In this document: positions 32,182 to 40,828 of the stretch, in pieces
Position numbering within the stretch: the first letter of the stretch is position 1
Layout: the number at the start of each line of letters is the position of its first letter
Position numbers and translations under genes: made by a program
Assembly (NCBI GenBank): GCA_027886825.1
Contig: JAPCJS010000001.1
Location: 1 to 64,000, forward strand
Direction: 5' to 3'
Length of the DNA: 64,000 bases
From: Nitrososphaerota archaeon
GTDB taxonomy: Archaea > Thermoproteota > Nitrososphaeria > Nitrososphaerales > Gagatemarchaeaceae
The notes under the pieces: model-generated
Databases searched by the model: none
Told to the model about the DNA's origin: nothing
Seen by the model: the letters and a program-made list of their open reading frames with translations, nothing else

Positions 32182-33279
32182 TTGGGGATACCTGAGAAGA
32201 TCAAGAAGATAGAAGACGACATACACAGGACGCAGGTCAACAAGAAGACGGAGCATCACATAGGCCTGCTCAGAGGCAAGCTTGCAAAACTGAGGCACGA
32301 ACAGGAAGAGCAGCAGGCCAGACGGTCGGGCAGTGCCATCGGCTTTGATGTAAAGAAATCTGGCGACGGGACGGTCGTACTGATCGGGCTGCCCAGCGTC
32401 GGCAAGTCCACCCTGCTCAACAGGCTCACGAACGCAAAGTCGAAGGTGGCGGCTTACGAATTCACCACGCTCGACGTCGTTCCAGGCGTCATGGACTACA
32501 AAGGCGCGAGGATACAGGTACTCGACCTTCCGGGGATTATCCAGGGGGCGTCCTCCGGCAGGGGACTCGGAAAGAGAGTCCTCGCTGTGGCAAGGAACGC
32601 CGACCTTGTGCTGTTCATCATCGATGTCTTCAATCCGGAGGCGAGGATGCTCCTTGAGAAGGAGCTCAGAAGCACGGGCATCAGGGTCGATACCGAGCCG
32701 CCCAACGTGGTCATAGAGCCCACGGCAACAGGAGGAATAGCCGTCACGAGCACGGTGAAGCTGACGAAGATCACCGAGCAGCTCGTGAAGGAGATGCTCA
32801 GGGTCTATGAGTTCAACAGCGCGCGAGTAGTAATCAGGGAAGACATAAACGACGAACAGCTGATCGACGTCCTGCTCGGCAGCAGGGTCTACGCCCCGTC
32901 GCTGACGGTCATGAACAAGATGGACCTCGTCAATGCGGGGTTCACCAACGAGCTCATGTCCAAGATGCCTTACAAGTTCGTCCCGATCTCTGCAGAGGCT
33001 GACATCAACATAGCGGCCCTCAAGGAGGAGATCTACAAGAAGCTCGACTTTGTCCGGATCTACCTGCGCAGGAGGACGGGGGAGACCGACTTCGAGGAGC
33101 CCATGATCATAAGAAACGGGTCCAGCGTCCTCGAGGTCTGCAACAAGGTCCACAGGAACATAAAGGACGAATTCAGGTACGCCCTGATCTGGGGAAAGAG
33201 CGTCAAGTTCGGTGGACAGAGGGTGGGGATAAACCACATGCTCATGGACGAGGACATCCTCACGCTCGTGACAAAGTGA
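32182..33279 (+). CDS. DRG-type GTP-binding protein
   Basis: 365 residues of the Obg/DRG family, ribosome-associated GTPases. The N-terminal KIKKIEDDIHRTQVNKKTEHHIGLLRGKLAKLR helix-turn-helix is specific to DRG. G-motifs: GLPSVGKSTLL (P-loop), the FTTLDVVPG switch, DLPGII, NKMDL and the S-A loop SAEAD. An S5D2L-like insert follows the G3 motif and a C-terminal TGS domain (about 290-365, KVHRNIKDEFRYALIWGKSVKF) ends it. The TTG start gives the family N-terminus MGIPEKI. Confidence 0.93.
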   Translation: MGIPEKIKKIEDDIHRTQVNKKTEHHIGLLRGKLAKLRHEQEEQQARRSGSAIGFDVKKSGDGTVVLIGLPSVGKSTLLNRLTNAKSKVAAYEFTTLDVVPGVMDYKGARIQVLDLPGIIQGASSGRGLGKRVLAVARNADLVLFIIDVFNPEARMLLEKELRSTGIRVDTEPPNVVIEPTATGGIAVTSTVKLTKITEQLVKEMLRVYEFNSARVVIREDINDEQLIDVLLGSRVYAPSLTVMNKMDLVNAGFTNELMSKMPYKFVPISAEADINIAALKEEIYKKLDFVRIYLRRRTGETDFEEPMIIRNGSSVLEVCNKVHRNIKDEFRYALIWGKSVKFGGQRVGINHMLMDEDILTLVTK

Positions 33280-33291
33280 CAGGATAGAGAC

Positions 33292-33759
33292 ATGACCAAT
33301 CCTCGGCCACCCGGCTCCATGCCGAGCGCGACTGCTTCACCGCTCGAGGTCATAAGGACCCGCAAGGTAATAGCGGTCGTCGGAGCGTCCAAGAACCCTG
33401 AGAAAGATGCCAACAGCATCCCAGCGTTCCTCAGAGAGCATGGCTACCGCGTCGTGCCGATCAACCCTGCGGCGGATGAGATACTCGGGGAGAGAGCCTT
33501 CCCGTCCCTGGCATCGATGCCAGAGCAGCTTGCGAAGGAGGTGGAGGTGATAGAGGTCTTCAGACCGAGCGAGGAACTCCCCCAGGTGGCGCGACAGGTG
33601 GTTGAGCTGTCAAAGAAGTACGGCAGAACCTACGTCTTCTGGGCGCAGGCGGGGCTGGAGAACGATGAGGCAAAGGCGATACTGACCGCAGAGGGTATCC
33701 CCTACGTGATGAACGCGTGCATGCGGGTTGTCTACGGAATTGCGATGAGAAGCAGCTGA
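33292..33759 (+). CDS. CoA-binding domain protein (YccU-like)
   Basis: 155 residues. The Rossmann-like CoA-binding domain shows VIAVVGASKNPEKDANSIPAFLREHGYRVVPINP, then EVIEVFRPSEELPQVA and VFWAQAGLENDEAKA; the terminal segment has a conserved N-A-C-M motif. Related to the nucleotide-binding part of succinyl-CoA synthetase, but alone; role unknown. It starts 12 nt after the DRG gene, so it is likely cotranscribed with it. Confidence 0.88.
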   Translation: MTNPRPPGSMPSATASPLEVIRTRKVIAVVGASKNPEKDANSIPAFLREHGYRVVPINPAADEILGERAFPSLASMPEQLAKEVEVIEVFRPSEELPQVARQVVELSKKYGRTYVFWAQAGLENDEAKAILTAEGIPYVMNACMRVVYGIAMRSS

Positions 33760-33764
33760 CCCGA

Positions 33765-33923
33765 CTACTGTTTCAAGAGCTCGTAGAGCCGGAATCTCGC
33801 TTCCTCGCCTGGATTCAGCGTATAGCCGCAGGTATCGCACGTGATTCTGTCATCCTTCCTCTTCAGGGAATACCTCCTGCAGCCAGGGCAGCGCATCTGC
33901 GATTCTTTCTTCTCGTACGCCAT
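33765..33923 (-). CDS. Tiny zinc-ribbon protein (not in ORF track)
   Basis: 52 residues: MRCPGCRRYSLKRKDDRITCDTCGYTLNPGEEARF. Two CxxC pairs spaced as in TFIIS/rubredoxin-like ribbons, then a short helix LYELLKQ. ATG start; only a weak AT-rich box lies upstream. Convergent with the CoA-binding gene, with five bases between the stops. Looks like a basal RNA- or DNA-binding ribbon; function unknown. Confidence 0.7.
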   Translation of the reverse strand: MAYEKKESQMRCPGCRRYSLKRKDDRITCDTCGYTLNPGEEARFRLYELLKQ

Positions 33924-33970
33924 TGGCAATGATTTATCACCAGGGTTCTTATCTTCTTGGGTGGGTCGCG

Positions 33971-34249
33971 TTGTGGCAGGTCTACATAGTGAGGTGCAGG
34001 ACGGGCGAACTCTACACAGGCTGCACCATCGACCTAGAGAGGAGGATCGAGCAGCACAATCGCGGTTCTGGCTCGAAGTTCACGAGGAGCCGCAGGCCCG
34101 TCGTCCTGCTCTACCATGAGCAGTGCGGAGACAGGTCCTCCGCTCTGAAGAGGGAGAACCAGATAAAGAGGATGAGCAGAGTCGAGAAGACACGTCTCGC
34201 TCTCAGACCGCCTCAGCGACCAGGGCGTAGCTCGGGCTCTCCGGGCTGA
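33971..34249 (+). CDS. GIY-YIG nuclease-like protein (YhbQ type)
   Basis: About 92 residues. WQVYIVRCRTGELYTGCTIDLERRIEQHN is the GIY-YIG core with the conserved arginine; KFTRSRRPVVLLYHEQCGDRSSALKRENQIK adds the glutamate. Single-domain YhbQ-like proteins are thought to cut or bind branched DNA. The track start (33923) is too early; TTG at 33971 matches the family start and lies about 36 nt after a TATA-like ATTTATCA. Its 3' end overlaps the convergent methyltransferase gene by 47 bp. Confidence 0.82.
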   Translation: MWQVYIVRCRTGELYTGCTIDLERRIEQHNRGSGSKFTRSRRPVVLLYHEQCGDRSSALKRENQIKRMSRVEKTRLALRPPQRPGRSSGSPG

Positions 34250-35012
34250 AGGGGCTCTTCGTAAGAAGCGAATCATAGAGCCCGGATAGGTTCCAACCGG
34301 CGCTCCCAAGCATCGAGACGAGTTCGTGCGGTGAATATATCCTGATGTCTGTGGGAAACTCTCCGGCGAACTTCAGAGCGTTTCCGACCCTCAGGAAGAA
34401 CCTCCACGATCCCTTCTCGCGTGATCGGGTCACGTCGAACGAGTACCGGTCAAGCACCAGCAGCTTCTCGCTCTCCTCGAAGACATTCTGGGCCGTGTGC
34501 CTGACGATGTAGTCCCTGTTTCTCAGTCCGGAGATCACAAACACACCCCCCGTCCTCACCACAGCCCTCAACTGTTTGAAGAAGGCTACATCTTCTTCCT
34601 CGGAACCGTATCCGATGCTCGTAAAGACGTTTATGGCGCAATCAAACGAGCCCTTCTCAAAAAGTGTGAGATCCATCATGGACCCTATAGCGAAAGAGAC
34701 CCTGCTTGCCACAGCGAACCTCCGGGCCTTGATGGTCGCAACCGAGACGAGATGTGGAGAGAAATCAAGACCTGCAACGGTATAGCCGAGCTGGGCGAGT
34801 GGTATGCCCACCCTCCCGATCCCACAGGGGACGTCGAGGATTCTGCATCCACCCAGTCCCATGTCTTGGAGCAGGCTCGATATCGCCAGCGCGTCCTCCT
34901 CTCCGCGCCTCCACATCCCCTCCAGGACGAGCTCGTATAGCTTCGCGTTTCTCACGAAGACGTTCTTCGCCCAGTTCACGCAAGCGCGATCAGCAGCGAG
35001 GTAGAAAAACAT
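34203..35012 (-). CDS. SAM-dependent methyltransferase
   Basis: 269 residues with a class I Rossmann methyltransferase core: CRILDVPCGIGRVGIPLAQLGYTVAGLDFSP (motif I), SMMDLTLFEKGSFDCAINVFTSIGY, and the later LRAVVRTGGVFVISGL. The glycine motif reads DVPCGIG rather than DxGxG, normal for the subgroup. The small-molecule target is unknown. It is convergent with and overlaps the GIY-YIG gene. Confidence 0.85.
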   Translation of the reverse strand: MFFYLAADRACVNWAKNVFVRNAKLYELVLEGMWRRGEEDALAISSLLQDMGLGGCRILDVPCGIGRVGIPLAQLGYTVAGLDFSPHLVSVATIKARRFAVASRVSFAIGSMMDLTLFEKGSFDCAINVFTSIGYGSEEEDVAFFKQLRAVVRTGGVFVISGLRNRDYIVRHTAQNVFEESEKLLVLDRYSFDVTRSREKGSWRFFLRVGNALKFAGEFPTDIRIYSPHELVSMLGSAGWNLSGLYDSLLTKSPFSPESPSYALVAEAV

Positions 35013-35267
35013 GGGCTAGTCGATCTGCGTCTCATGCACGCATACAGGTTGGGACTTTCGGAGCAGTCTTATCCTAATACCCAGTGGAACGCTAACCCTA
35101 TTCTTCGATTTTGCGATCAAACTCGTCCGGGTTCGTGGCCTACTTAAGGGACAAGAAGAAGCGAAGACTCCAAGGATTCCGGACCTTCCCCCGGCTTGGT
35201 ATCGCTCTCGCCGAAACGCAGAGGGCCGATGGAGAAGTTTCTCTGATAAACTACTGAAAGAATCTTC

Positions 35268-35564
35268 ATGTGGGCGTATCAATATCGGAACGTCTTCTCA
35301 CATCGCGATGGATCCCCTAGCAGGATTGAGAATCTGGTCGGCATCCTACTTGTCACCAGGGACGGGGCCACAAAGACGAGGATAATGTACGAGAGATGTC
35401 TCACTTCTTCGCAAGTCGAAGGGTACCTTTCATTCCTGCAGCTCTCGGACCTCATACGAAAAGAAGAAACCACAGAGCTGTTCAAAACAACCCAGAAGGG
35501 AATCAGTTTGTTGATGGACTACGAGCACATCAATCGGGAAATTGACCGGTACGTGACCGCCTGA
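35268..35564 (+). CDS. Winged-helix protein, HTH_45-like
   Basis: 98 residues. The part from RIENLVGILLVTRDGATKTRIMYERCLTSSQVEGYLSFLQLSDLI to LFKTTQKGISLLMDYEHI is the archaeal single winged helix (PF14947-like), commonly used as a transcription regulator or phage/plasmid control protein. GATAAACTAC near 35243 may be the promoter. The N-terminal 20 residues are not conserved-looking, so a later start is possible. The 250 bp upstream show no gene. Confidence 0.8.
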   Translation: MWAYQYRNVFSHRDGSPSRIENLVGILLVTRDGATKTRIMYERCLTSSQVEGYLSFLQLSDLIRKEETTELFKTTQKGISLLMDYEHINREIDRYVTA

Positions 35565-35607
35565 GTCGGCTCGATGAAACGCTTCTCCCAAAATGTTAGC
35601 CAGCTAG

Positions 35608-36375
35608 CTAGTCCATTAAGCGCCCTCCGGCCACATTGATCGTCTCACCCGTTATGAAGGAGGAGCCGTCAGCGCTGAGGAATAAGACCGCGTTCGCGAT
35701 GTCGTCAGGAGTCGCCAGACGAGGAATCACGTTCATCTTCGCGAGCTCATCTTTCTTGGTTTCCAGTTTCAGGTCCTTCAGCATATCTGTATCTGCAAAT
35801 GAAGGAGCGACCGCGTTGACATTGATTCCGGATGAGGCGAATTCTCGTGCCATCTGACGCGCCATTACGATCAAGCCTCCTTTCGAGACGCTGTAGTGCA
35901 TCCCAGTGGCCACCCCTCCCATCTTGCCTGAGAGGCTCCCCATCATCACGACCTTCCCCTTTCTCTTCGTCCTTATCATCAGCGAGATGACACGCTGAGA
36001 GACGAGAAAGGCCCCCTTGAGATTGACAGACATCACTCGATCCCATTCCTGTTCTGAGATGTTCAGGAACCCCGTGGGGAGAGCGATGCCTGCGTTGTTG
36101 ATCAGAATGTCTATGGATTGAAAGTCTTTCTCGATCTTGTCGACCATCTTTGCGACCTCATTTGATTTTGTGATATCGGCGCGATACGACACGCTGCTCG
36201 GGGAGTACTGTCTTATCATCGATAGCGCGTTCCGAAGATTCTCTTCTGAGATGTCGTTGACAGCGAGAATCGCTCCCTCCTTGGCGAATGCCGTCGCGAT
36301 GGCAAAACCTATGCCCTTGGCGGCTCCCGTTACAAAAACGACCTTGTTTTCAAATCGTCTGCATTGCGAGTCCAT
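35608..36375 (-). CDS. SDR-family oxidoreductase
   Basis: 255 residues. Short-chain dehydrogenase motifs: TGAAKGIGFAIA (cofactor binding), NNAGIA, the serine in GSLSGKMGG and YSVSK with the catalytic tyrosine and lysine, and PSFADTDM near the substrate lid. The D in VNDISEEN after strand two favours NAD(H). FabG or 3-hydroxyacyl-type reductase by similarity; exact substrate unknown. ATTTAAGC about 30 nt upstream of the ATG suggests a leaderless message. Confidence 0.92.
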   Translation of the reverse strand: MDSQCRRFENKVVFVTGAAKGIGFAIATAFAKEGAILAVNDISEENLRNALSMIRQYSPSSVSYRADITKSNEVAKMVDKIEKDFQSIDILINNAGIALPTGFLNISEQEWDRVMSVNLKGAFLVSQRVISLMIRTKRKGKVVMMGSLSGKMGGVATGMHYSVSKGGLIVMARQMAREFASSGINVNAVAPSFADTDMLKDLKLETKKDELAKMNVIPRLATPDDIANAVLFLSADGSSFITGETINVAGGRLMD

Positions 36376-36731
36376 GTGCGTTCGAACTAGGAGATAGGAG
36401 ATTTAAGCTGTGGGCATCGCGGAGGGTCCGCTGCGTCTAGCGATTGCAGGTCTAACCTCCGATATGGGAGACGGCAGGCCGCGCAGAGACTGCCACGTCG
36501 ATAGAAGACCTGCATCCAAAACACCAGATAAAGACGAAAAGACACGGCAGGGTCCGCTCGGCGAGCTGCAGTGCGGTGATCTGGAGGAGGCGAGTCGCTA
36601 GGGTGAATTCCTTGGAATGGCTACGGTGCTGCGATGAGGAGCTCTTTCGCCACAGCGCGGATCACCCTGACATCGAGAATCGTCCCAACCATATCGAAGA
36701 CCGCGAGCCTGAGGACGACCTAGAGGAGCGT
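36376..36731. other. Spacer without clear gene
   Basis: About 355 bp. It holds the TATA box of the SDR gene at 36401. The GTG ORF at 36410 (63 codons) and the frame from 36576 have no recognisable domain and unlikely composition. I see nothing functional in the rest. Confidence 0.5.
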
Positions 36732-37919
36732 TCATCCTCCGAATTCCGACAGCGTCTGGGATTCTCGCCTGATCGTCTCCACGAAGCGCGGGAGGTCGAG
36801 CGTGGCTGCAGGCTCGATCTTGGTAGGCGAAGGAGGTTCCTGTCCCTCCTTTGCAAGACCTCTGCCAGCGAGTATGGAGGCTATGTTGTTCTTAGCTTTC
36901 TCAGAGCAGATGGGTGAATTGTATATGGCCCCCAGGGAGGAGAGGAGCATCTCATCGATGTGTCCCTCTCCCTTGTCTTCGTGCAGGTGAGGATTGCGGG
37001 TCTCGATCTGGAAGATGTCCACCCCCGATGACATTACCTCGGGATGGGTCGGAGGCAGCAGACCCCCGAACTGCTCCAGTATGTTGACTATCTCGTAGGT
37101 CTCGACGGCGAAGCCGGACGCGTAAAAGAGGAGGTCTGCCAGCGCCATACTTAGCGCATGTTCGCCGGCGTTACCGGTCTTGATTATCTCCGTTCCGAAG
37201 CCGGTGTGGCTTTCGATCAGTCGGTTCAGGCACTGGTTGGTTACCTCTGAGACTCTCCCCCACTTTGGGAAGAAGAGGCGGTCGTCCTCGATCTTCGGCT
37301 TGTGCGTCCATGATACCCTTACCATCGAGTATGGGCTTTCCGCCAGAGTGAAACCTGCGGCAAAGATCTCGACATATTCGTGAACGGCTCCGGGTATGTA
37401 GTTGTCGGCGTCTATGAACCCCAGATATTCCTTGCCCAGCATCTTTCCGAGCAGCGTGGCGACGAGCATGCCTTCGGCCTTGCCTCCCCTGACTGTTCCG
37501 GATTCCAGCACAGAGTCGAATCCGGCGTCTCTGAAGGCCTTGGATATCCCAGGATCCTGCTGGTGCACGAGGAGGATCTTGTCGTCCACAAAGTGGTTGA
37601 ACTCCTTTATGCTCTGCTTCTCGGTCTGGAACCTGTCCACGGGAGACCTGGCGCTGTTGGAGACGATGATCACCTGGCAGTCATGAGGAATTCCGCTCAG
37701 GACGCCTTCAAGCAGGTTCAGGCGCTCGTCCTTTATGGGCACGACAATCGCCATCTTCTGATTGATCCGCTCGATCTCGTCGTTCGATATTGTCGCGACC
37801 GCCTCCTTGGCCTTCGTTGGAAACTTACTGGCACCCGAGTCCAGCTCGTAGACCCGCTGGACTTCGTGAATCCTCACCGCGCCTAAATGCTCGGTCTTCC
37901 TAGGCAACTCCAGTATCAT
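36732..37919 (-). CDS. mpgS: Mannosyl-3-phosphoglycerate synthase
   Basis: 395 residues of glycosyltransferase family 55. It joins GDP-mannose and 3-phosphoglycerate to make mannosyl-3-phosphoglycerate, the precursor of the compatible solute mannosylglycerate. Typical motifs: MAIVVPIKDERLNLLEGVLSGIP, VSNSARSPVDRFQTEK, the donor/metal DxD in GFIDADNYIPGAV, and the C-terminal PHLHEDKGEGHIDEM. Length and order match MpgS. No mannosyl-3-phosphoglycerate phosphatase is next to it. Mannosylglycerate is best known from thermophiles. Confidence 0.93.
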   Translation of the reverse strand: MILELPRKTEHLGAVRIHEVQRVYELDSGASKFPTKAKEAVATISNDEIERINQKMAIVVPIKDERLNLLEGVLSGIPHDCQVIIVSNSARSPVDRFQTEKQSIKEFNHFVDDKILLVHQQDPGISKAFRDAGFDSVLESGTVRGGKAEGMLVATLLGKMLGKEYLGFIDADNYIPGAVHEYVEIFAAGFTLAESPYSMVRVSWTHKPKIEDDRLFFPKWGRVSEVTNQCLNRLIESHTGFGTEIIKTGNAGEHALSMALADLLFYASGFAVETYEIVNILEQFGGLLPPTHPEVMSSGVDIFQIETRNPHLHEDKGEGHIDEMLLSSLGAIYNSPICSEKAKNNIASILAGRGLAKEGQEPPSPTKIEPAATLDLPRFVETIRRESQTLSEFGG

Positions 37920-38086
37920 TGTGATGCAGCGACGTCTGCCCGACCGGGATGAGATATGAGTATTGTCTAATGGAGGCCTGCTAATAATAGGCCGATTCGG
38001 TCAGGATAGCCCTCAGGTCTCGCGTCATCAGAGAGGGCGAGAAGTTCCGGGACGCGGTAGACATTACCCTGACTGCGGGGACCGAT

Positions 38087-38329
38087 TCAGTCTTTCTTGA
38101 AGTGCTTCACTTCTTGGAAGTCTTTGACATCGACCCCGAACTTCTTGGCGGCTGCGAGTATCCTCTTCTTTGCCTCCTGCGGATGGCACTTGTCTGCCAT
38201 TACCTGGTCGAAGCGTGCCATGGCGTTTCTGACGTGAGCTGCGTCGTTGATCGGAAGTTTTCTGTCTATGGGACACGCATATGCAGAGTCGGGCAGTCTT
38301 TCTCTCTTCTCTGTGGTCAGCTTTGCCAT
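38087..38329 (-). CDS. Small basic protein, DUF6582-like
   Basis: 80 residues, very basic. The pattern LTTEKRERLPDSAYACPIDRKLPINDAAHVRNAMARFDQV is like the short proteins found in phage and some genomes where the block S-Y-A-P-I-D..K.PI.D..HVRNA recurs. CTATATATTC about 30 nt upstream is a strong TATA box. Function unknown; a structural or DNA-associated role is possible. Confidence 0.7.
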   Translation of the reverse strand: MAKLTTEKRERLPDSAYACPIDRKLPINDAAHVRNAMARFDQVMADKCHPQEAKKRILAAAKKFGVDVKDFQEVKHFKKD

Positions 38330-38466
38330 TATTCTCGCTAGGAGTGCGGGACAGAGCTATATATTCGAGAGTGAAGAATGTTCAGGGTAATTTTTAGCTG
38401 GCCTCGATGGTCTGACACAGCGACATCATGTGATCGGCTCTCTTGACAGCCTGAGACGGGGTCTGT

Positions 38467-38880
38467 TCATTTAGATTTGCCGTTCCCAAAGCGATATTTC
38501 TCTAGCTCCGGGATGTTGTTGAAGGTCTTGACCACCGCTCCCTTTCTCAGCTGAAGTACCGAGAAGTCCTTCGGGACGGCCTCGTAGGTGAACTGGGTCA
38601 GGTCTTCGTTCAGGAACCAGTCGCCCTGGACGCTGTCGCATCTCGTGCAGATGTTTGCGAAGTATCCTTCAGGGACATCTGAGGTCTTCCTAAACTGTAT
38701 GTTCGAACCTTGAACGAAGCGCTTGACCGATTCCAGAGACGCGCCCTGCTTCCACATGCCGCTATGGGTCGCATGTGGGCCGCGCCATTCCGTGATGTCC
38801 ATGACGACCGTGATCTGGTTCTGGCACTTCCAGCATTGCCTCTTCCAGACGGCGAGGTACGAATCAGATGAACTACTCAT
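38467..38880 (-). CDS. Cysteine-pair protein, unknown
   Basis: 137 residues with two CxxC pairs, QCWKCQNQI and NICTRCDSV, likely a split zinc site, around an aromatic domain (GVPEGYFAN-like, GDWFLNEDLTQF). The track extends it 44 codons too far upstream; AATTAAATG about 30 nt before ATG 38880 argues for this start. No family recognised. Confidence 0.65.
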   Translation of the reverse strand: MSSSSDSYLAVWKRQCWKCQNQITVVMDITEWRGPHATHSGMWKQGASLESVKRFVQGSNIQFRKTSDVPEGYFANICTRCDSVQGDWFLNEDLTQFTYEAVPKDFSVLQLRKGAVVKTFNNIPELEKYRFGNGKSK

Positions 38881-39030
38881 TGTGAGAGCCGCTGAAGAGG
38901 GACTACCCGCATTTAATTCTTGAGGTTTAGCCTCTAACTTTACGCTCTTTGTAAGAGATGGACAGAATCCCGCCTCGCAGGCAGATGGATCCGTTACTAA
39001 CCAGTTAGTCACCGAAGGACTCAGGTCCTA

Positions 39031-39570
39031 TCAGAAAGAAGTTGTTTCGAACCCTGCTGCGTTCCACAGCAATATCCAGGGCTCCGTCCTTGCAATTAGG
39101 CGAAAGTGATGCTCCTCCTTCTTTTTGATGGCATCGAGAGCCTGAGGAACTCCTGGCTCGAGCAGCCCCAGTTTGAAAGAGACCCTTCCATTCAGGGGTT
39201 TGACATAGACGGACTCATATCTCCTCTTGAAGGGGAAATTGCGGAGCCGATCGCCTGCACCAATGTCGACAGAGAGTAGCTGAAGCAGGCCTCTGATCTC
39301 AGGGATAGGAGGGTGTTTGCTAATCAGTTCCTGGGTTTCCTTCGGGCCAGCGGGTGTCTGTGATTGAGCAGAGCGGTAAAAATTGCCGTCTGCATGATAG
39401 CTGTACTTCGTTCCCCATCCGGTGGCTCTGGCAACGCCGAAGAAGATGCCTCCAGGCCCTGTCGTGATCCAGGCGACTCTTCTGGGGGTGCCTCTATCCT
39501 TCGTCATGATTCCGATTCTTAGATACTCACCATCCCGGGTGGGACGGCCAGACTTGGGCAAGGCGCCCAT
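39031..39570 (-). CDS. Conserved-looking protein, unknown
   Basis: 179 residues, soluble, with a TGPGGIFFGVARATGWGTKYSYHADGNFYR segment that looks like a folded beta domain. No known motif. The ATG at 39570 or the internal ATG at 39507. It lies head-to-tail after the cysteine-pair gene, but the spacing (about 150 bp) suggests its own promoter. Confidence 0.5.
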   Translation of the reverse strand: MGALPKSGRPTRDGEYLRIGIMTKDRGTPRRVAWITTGPGGIFFGVARATGWGTKYSYHADGNFYRSAQSQTPAGPKETQELISKHPPIPEIRGLLQLLSVDIGAGDRLRNFPFKRRYESVYVKPLNGRVSFKLGLLEPGVPQALDAIKKKEEHHFRLIARTEPWILLWNAAGFETTSF

Positions 39571-39835
39571 TATCCTTTCATCTCGCTGGCAAAAGGCTTC
39601 TGGTCAGTCAGCTGATCAGTCAGCACACGGTTTCATTGTACCTCCATCGGGCCATTTTACCCAACGCTGAGCTGGCCCCAGCAGACCTGGAAGGTCACCG
39701 ATCGCTCATGATCGTGAGGATGTGGAGAATGGCTGGAATCCAATCCGAGCTTGTTCTGTCATGAGCAGGCAGTGTCTCTTCTTGCTGCCTGTTCTTCAGG
39801 TGGGAAGAGGAAGGGAGAAGGCCATCCGGCCTCCT

Positions 39836-40483
39836 TTAGGCCATTTCCATCTCCTGGTCGGAATCTCCCACCGTCTGCGGTATGTCGGGGAACTTCTTCA
39901 TCCTCGTCTCCGCTACAGCCGCGGCCTCCGCGAGCGCCATTTCTGCTTCCTCATTCGCCGTCTCGAAGTTGAGCGAGGTACCGCTTACTGAGCCGGCGTC
40001 TACGAGGATCCCACTGAGGAGACCTGAGATCTCGCTCATCTCACCTTCGGCCTCGGGCATCACACCAGATAGACCCTCTCTGAGATTGCGGACTATGGAT
40101 GTGGCTGGTGCCAGAGTAAGGACCACGTCACCGAGTTCTGTGACTGTGTTCAATCTGAGCACTATCTGCTCCAGAGCTAGCTTTGATTGGGTCACCATCT
40201 TGCTCATCTTGCGGAGCTCAGCCAGCTCGTTAGCGAACATCGAAGCCCTCTGAGAGTCCCTCTTCTGCACTGAAGATACGATCTTGTTGAACAGAAACGT
40301 GTCCCTCTCCCGCAGTTTGAATATGGTCGAATCCAGTTTCGACATTACAGTCTGTATTTGACGTGTCGCTTGATCTAATCTCGGTTTGAGTGGCCCCGGG
40401 TTGTTAAATCTCCCCTTGAATCTGCTTCCGATCCCAGGGGATTTCTTATTCTCCCAGTTGTTAGAAAATTGTGACATGGTCAA
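39836..40483 (-). CDS. cdvB: ESCRT-III/CdvB-family protein
   Basis: 215 residues. The Snf7/CdvB coiled-coil core is visible: PLKPRLDQATRQIQTVMSKLDSTIFKLRERDTFLFNKI, then FANELAELRKMSKMVTQSKLALEQIVLRLNTVTELGDV and a C-terminal ISGLLSGILVDAG helix. CdvB filaments constrict the membrane during division in TACK archaea. There is no C-terminal winged helix and the tail is acidic (DSDQEMEMA), so this may be one of several paralogues. CdvA and CdvC genes are not adjacent. MTMSQ at 40483 or MSQ at 40477. Confidence 0.85.
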   Translation of the reverse strand: MTMSQFSNNWENKKSPGIGSRFKGRFNNPGPLKPRLDQATRQIQTVMSKLDSTIFKLRERDTFLFNKIVSSVQKRDSQRASMFANELAELRKMSKMVTQSKLALEQIVLRLNTVTELGDVVLTLAPATSIVRNLREGLSGVMPEAEGEMSEISGLLSGILVDAGSVSGTSLNFETANEEAEMALAEAAAVAETRMKKFPDIPQTVGDSDQEMEMA

Positions 40484-40828
40484 TGAGTTTAGCTCACCTT
40501 CTGGTTATCTTGACACTGGTGAAAATATCTTCACATTTCTATGAACTCCATTTCTCTGCTTGCGGTATCTGGTTGTCGAAGACCTTCCGAAAGAGGTCCC
40601 TAGTCACCGATGTTCAGCAGATCTCTGAGACGAGCTACCCTTACCGTGTTCGGAGGTCGACGGAACGACCTCTTTTGCATCCTCATGAATGCCGACCCTG
40701 CAACGATTACGACCACACGATACACCTGTCTCGAGCAGCCAGATCGAACGCGTAAACAGTACATGTCTCATGATTTTGGAGGCTCAGAGGGATGTGCCAG
40801 GCGAGGGGGCTCGCTACCGGCGGCAGCT
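40484..40828. other. Spacer with a hairpin
   Basis: About 345 bp between two minus-strand genes. GAGGTCG-ACGGAA-CGACCTC at 40653-40672 followed by TTTT is a perfect 7-bp hairpin of unknown role, on the plus strand where no gene ends. Otherwise nothing supported. Confidence 0.45.

Noticed and set aside
32176-33237. 353-codon minus-strand ORF opposite the DRG GTPase
   Set aside because: The plus strand has all GTPase motifs; the minus frame is compositional noise.
36410-36601. 63-codon GTG ORF
   Set aside because: No domain, start only a few bases from a TATA box, composition unlike neighbours.
40653-40676. Hairpin followed by TTTT, terminator-like
   Set aside because: No plus-strand gene ends there, and archaeal termination does not rely on such hairpins.
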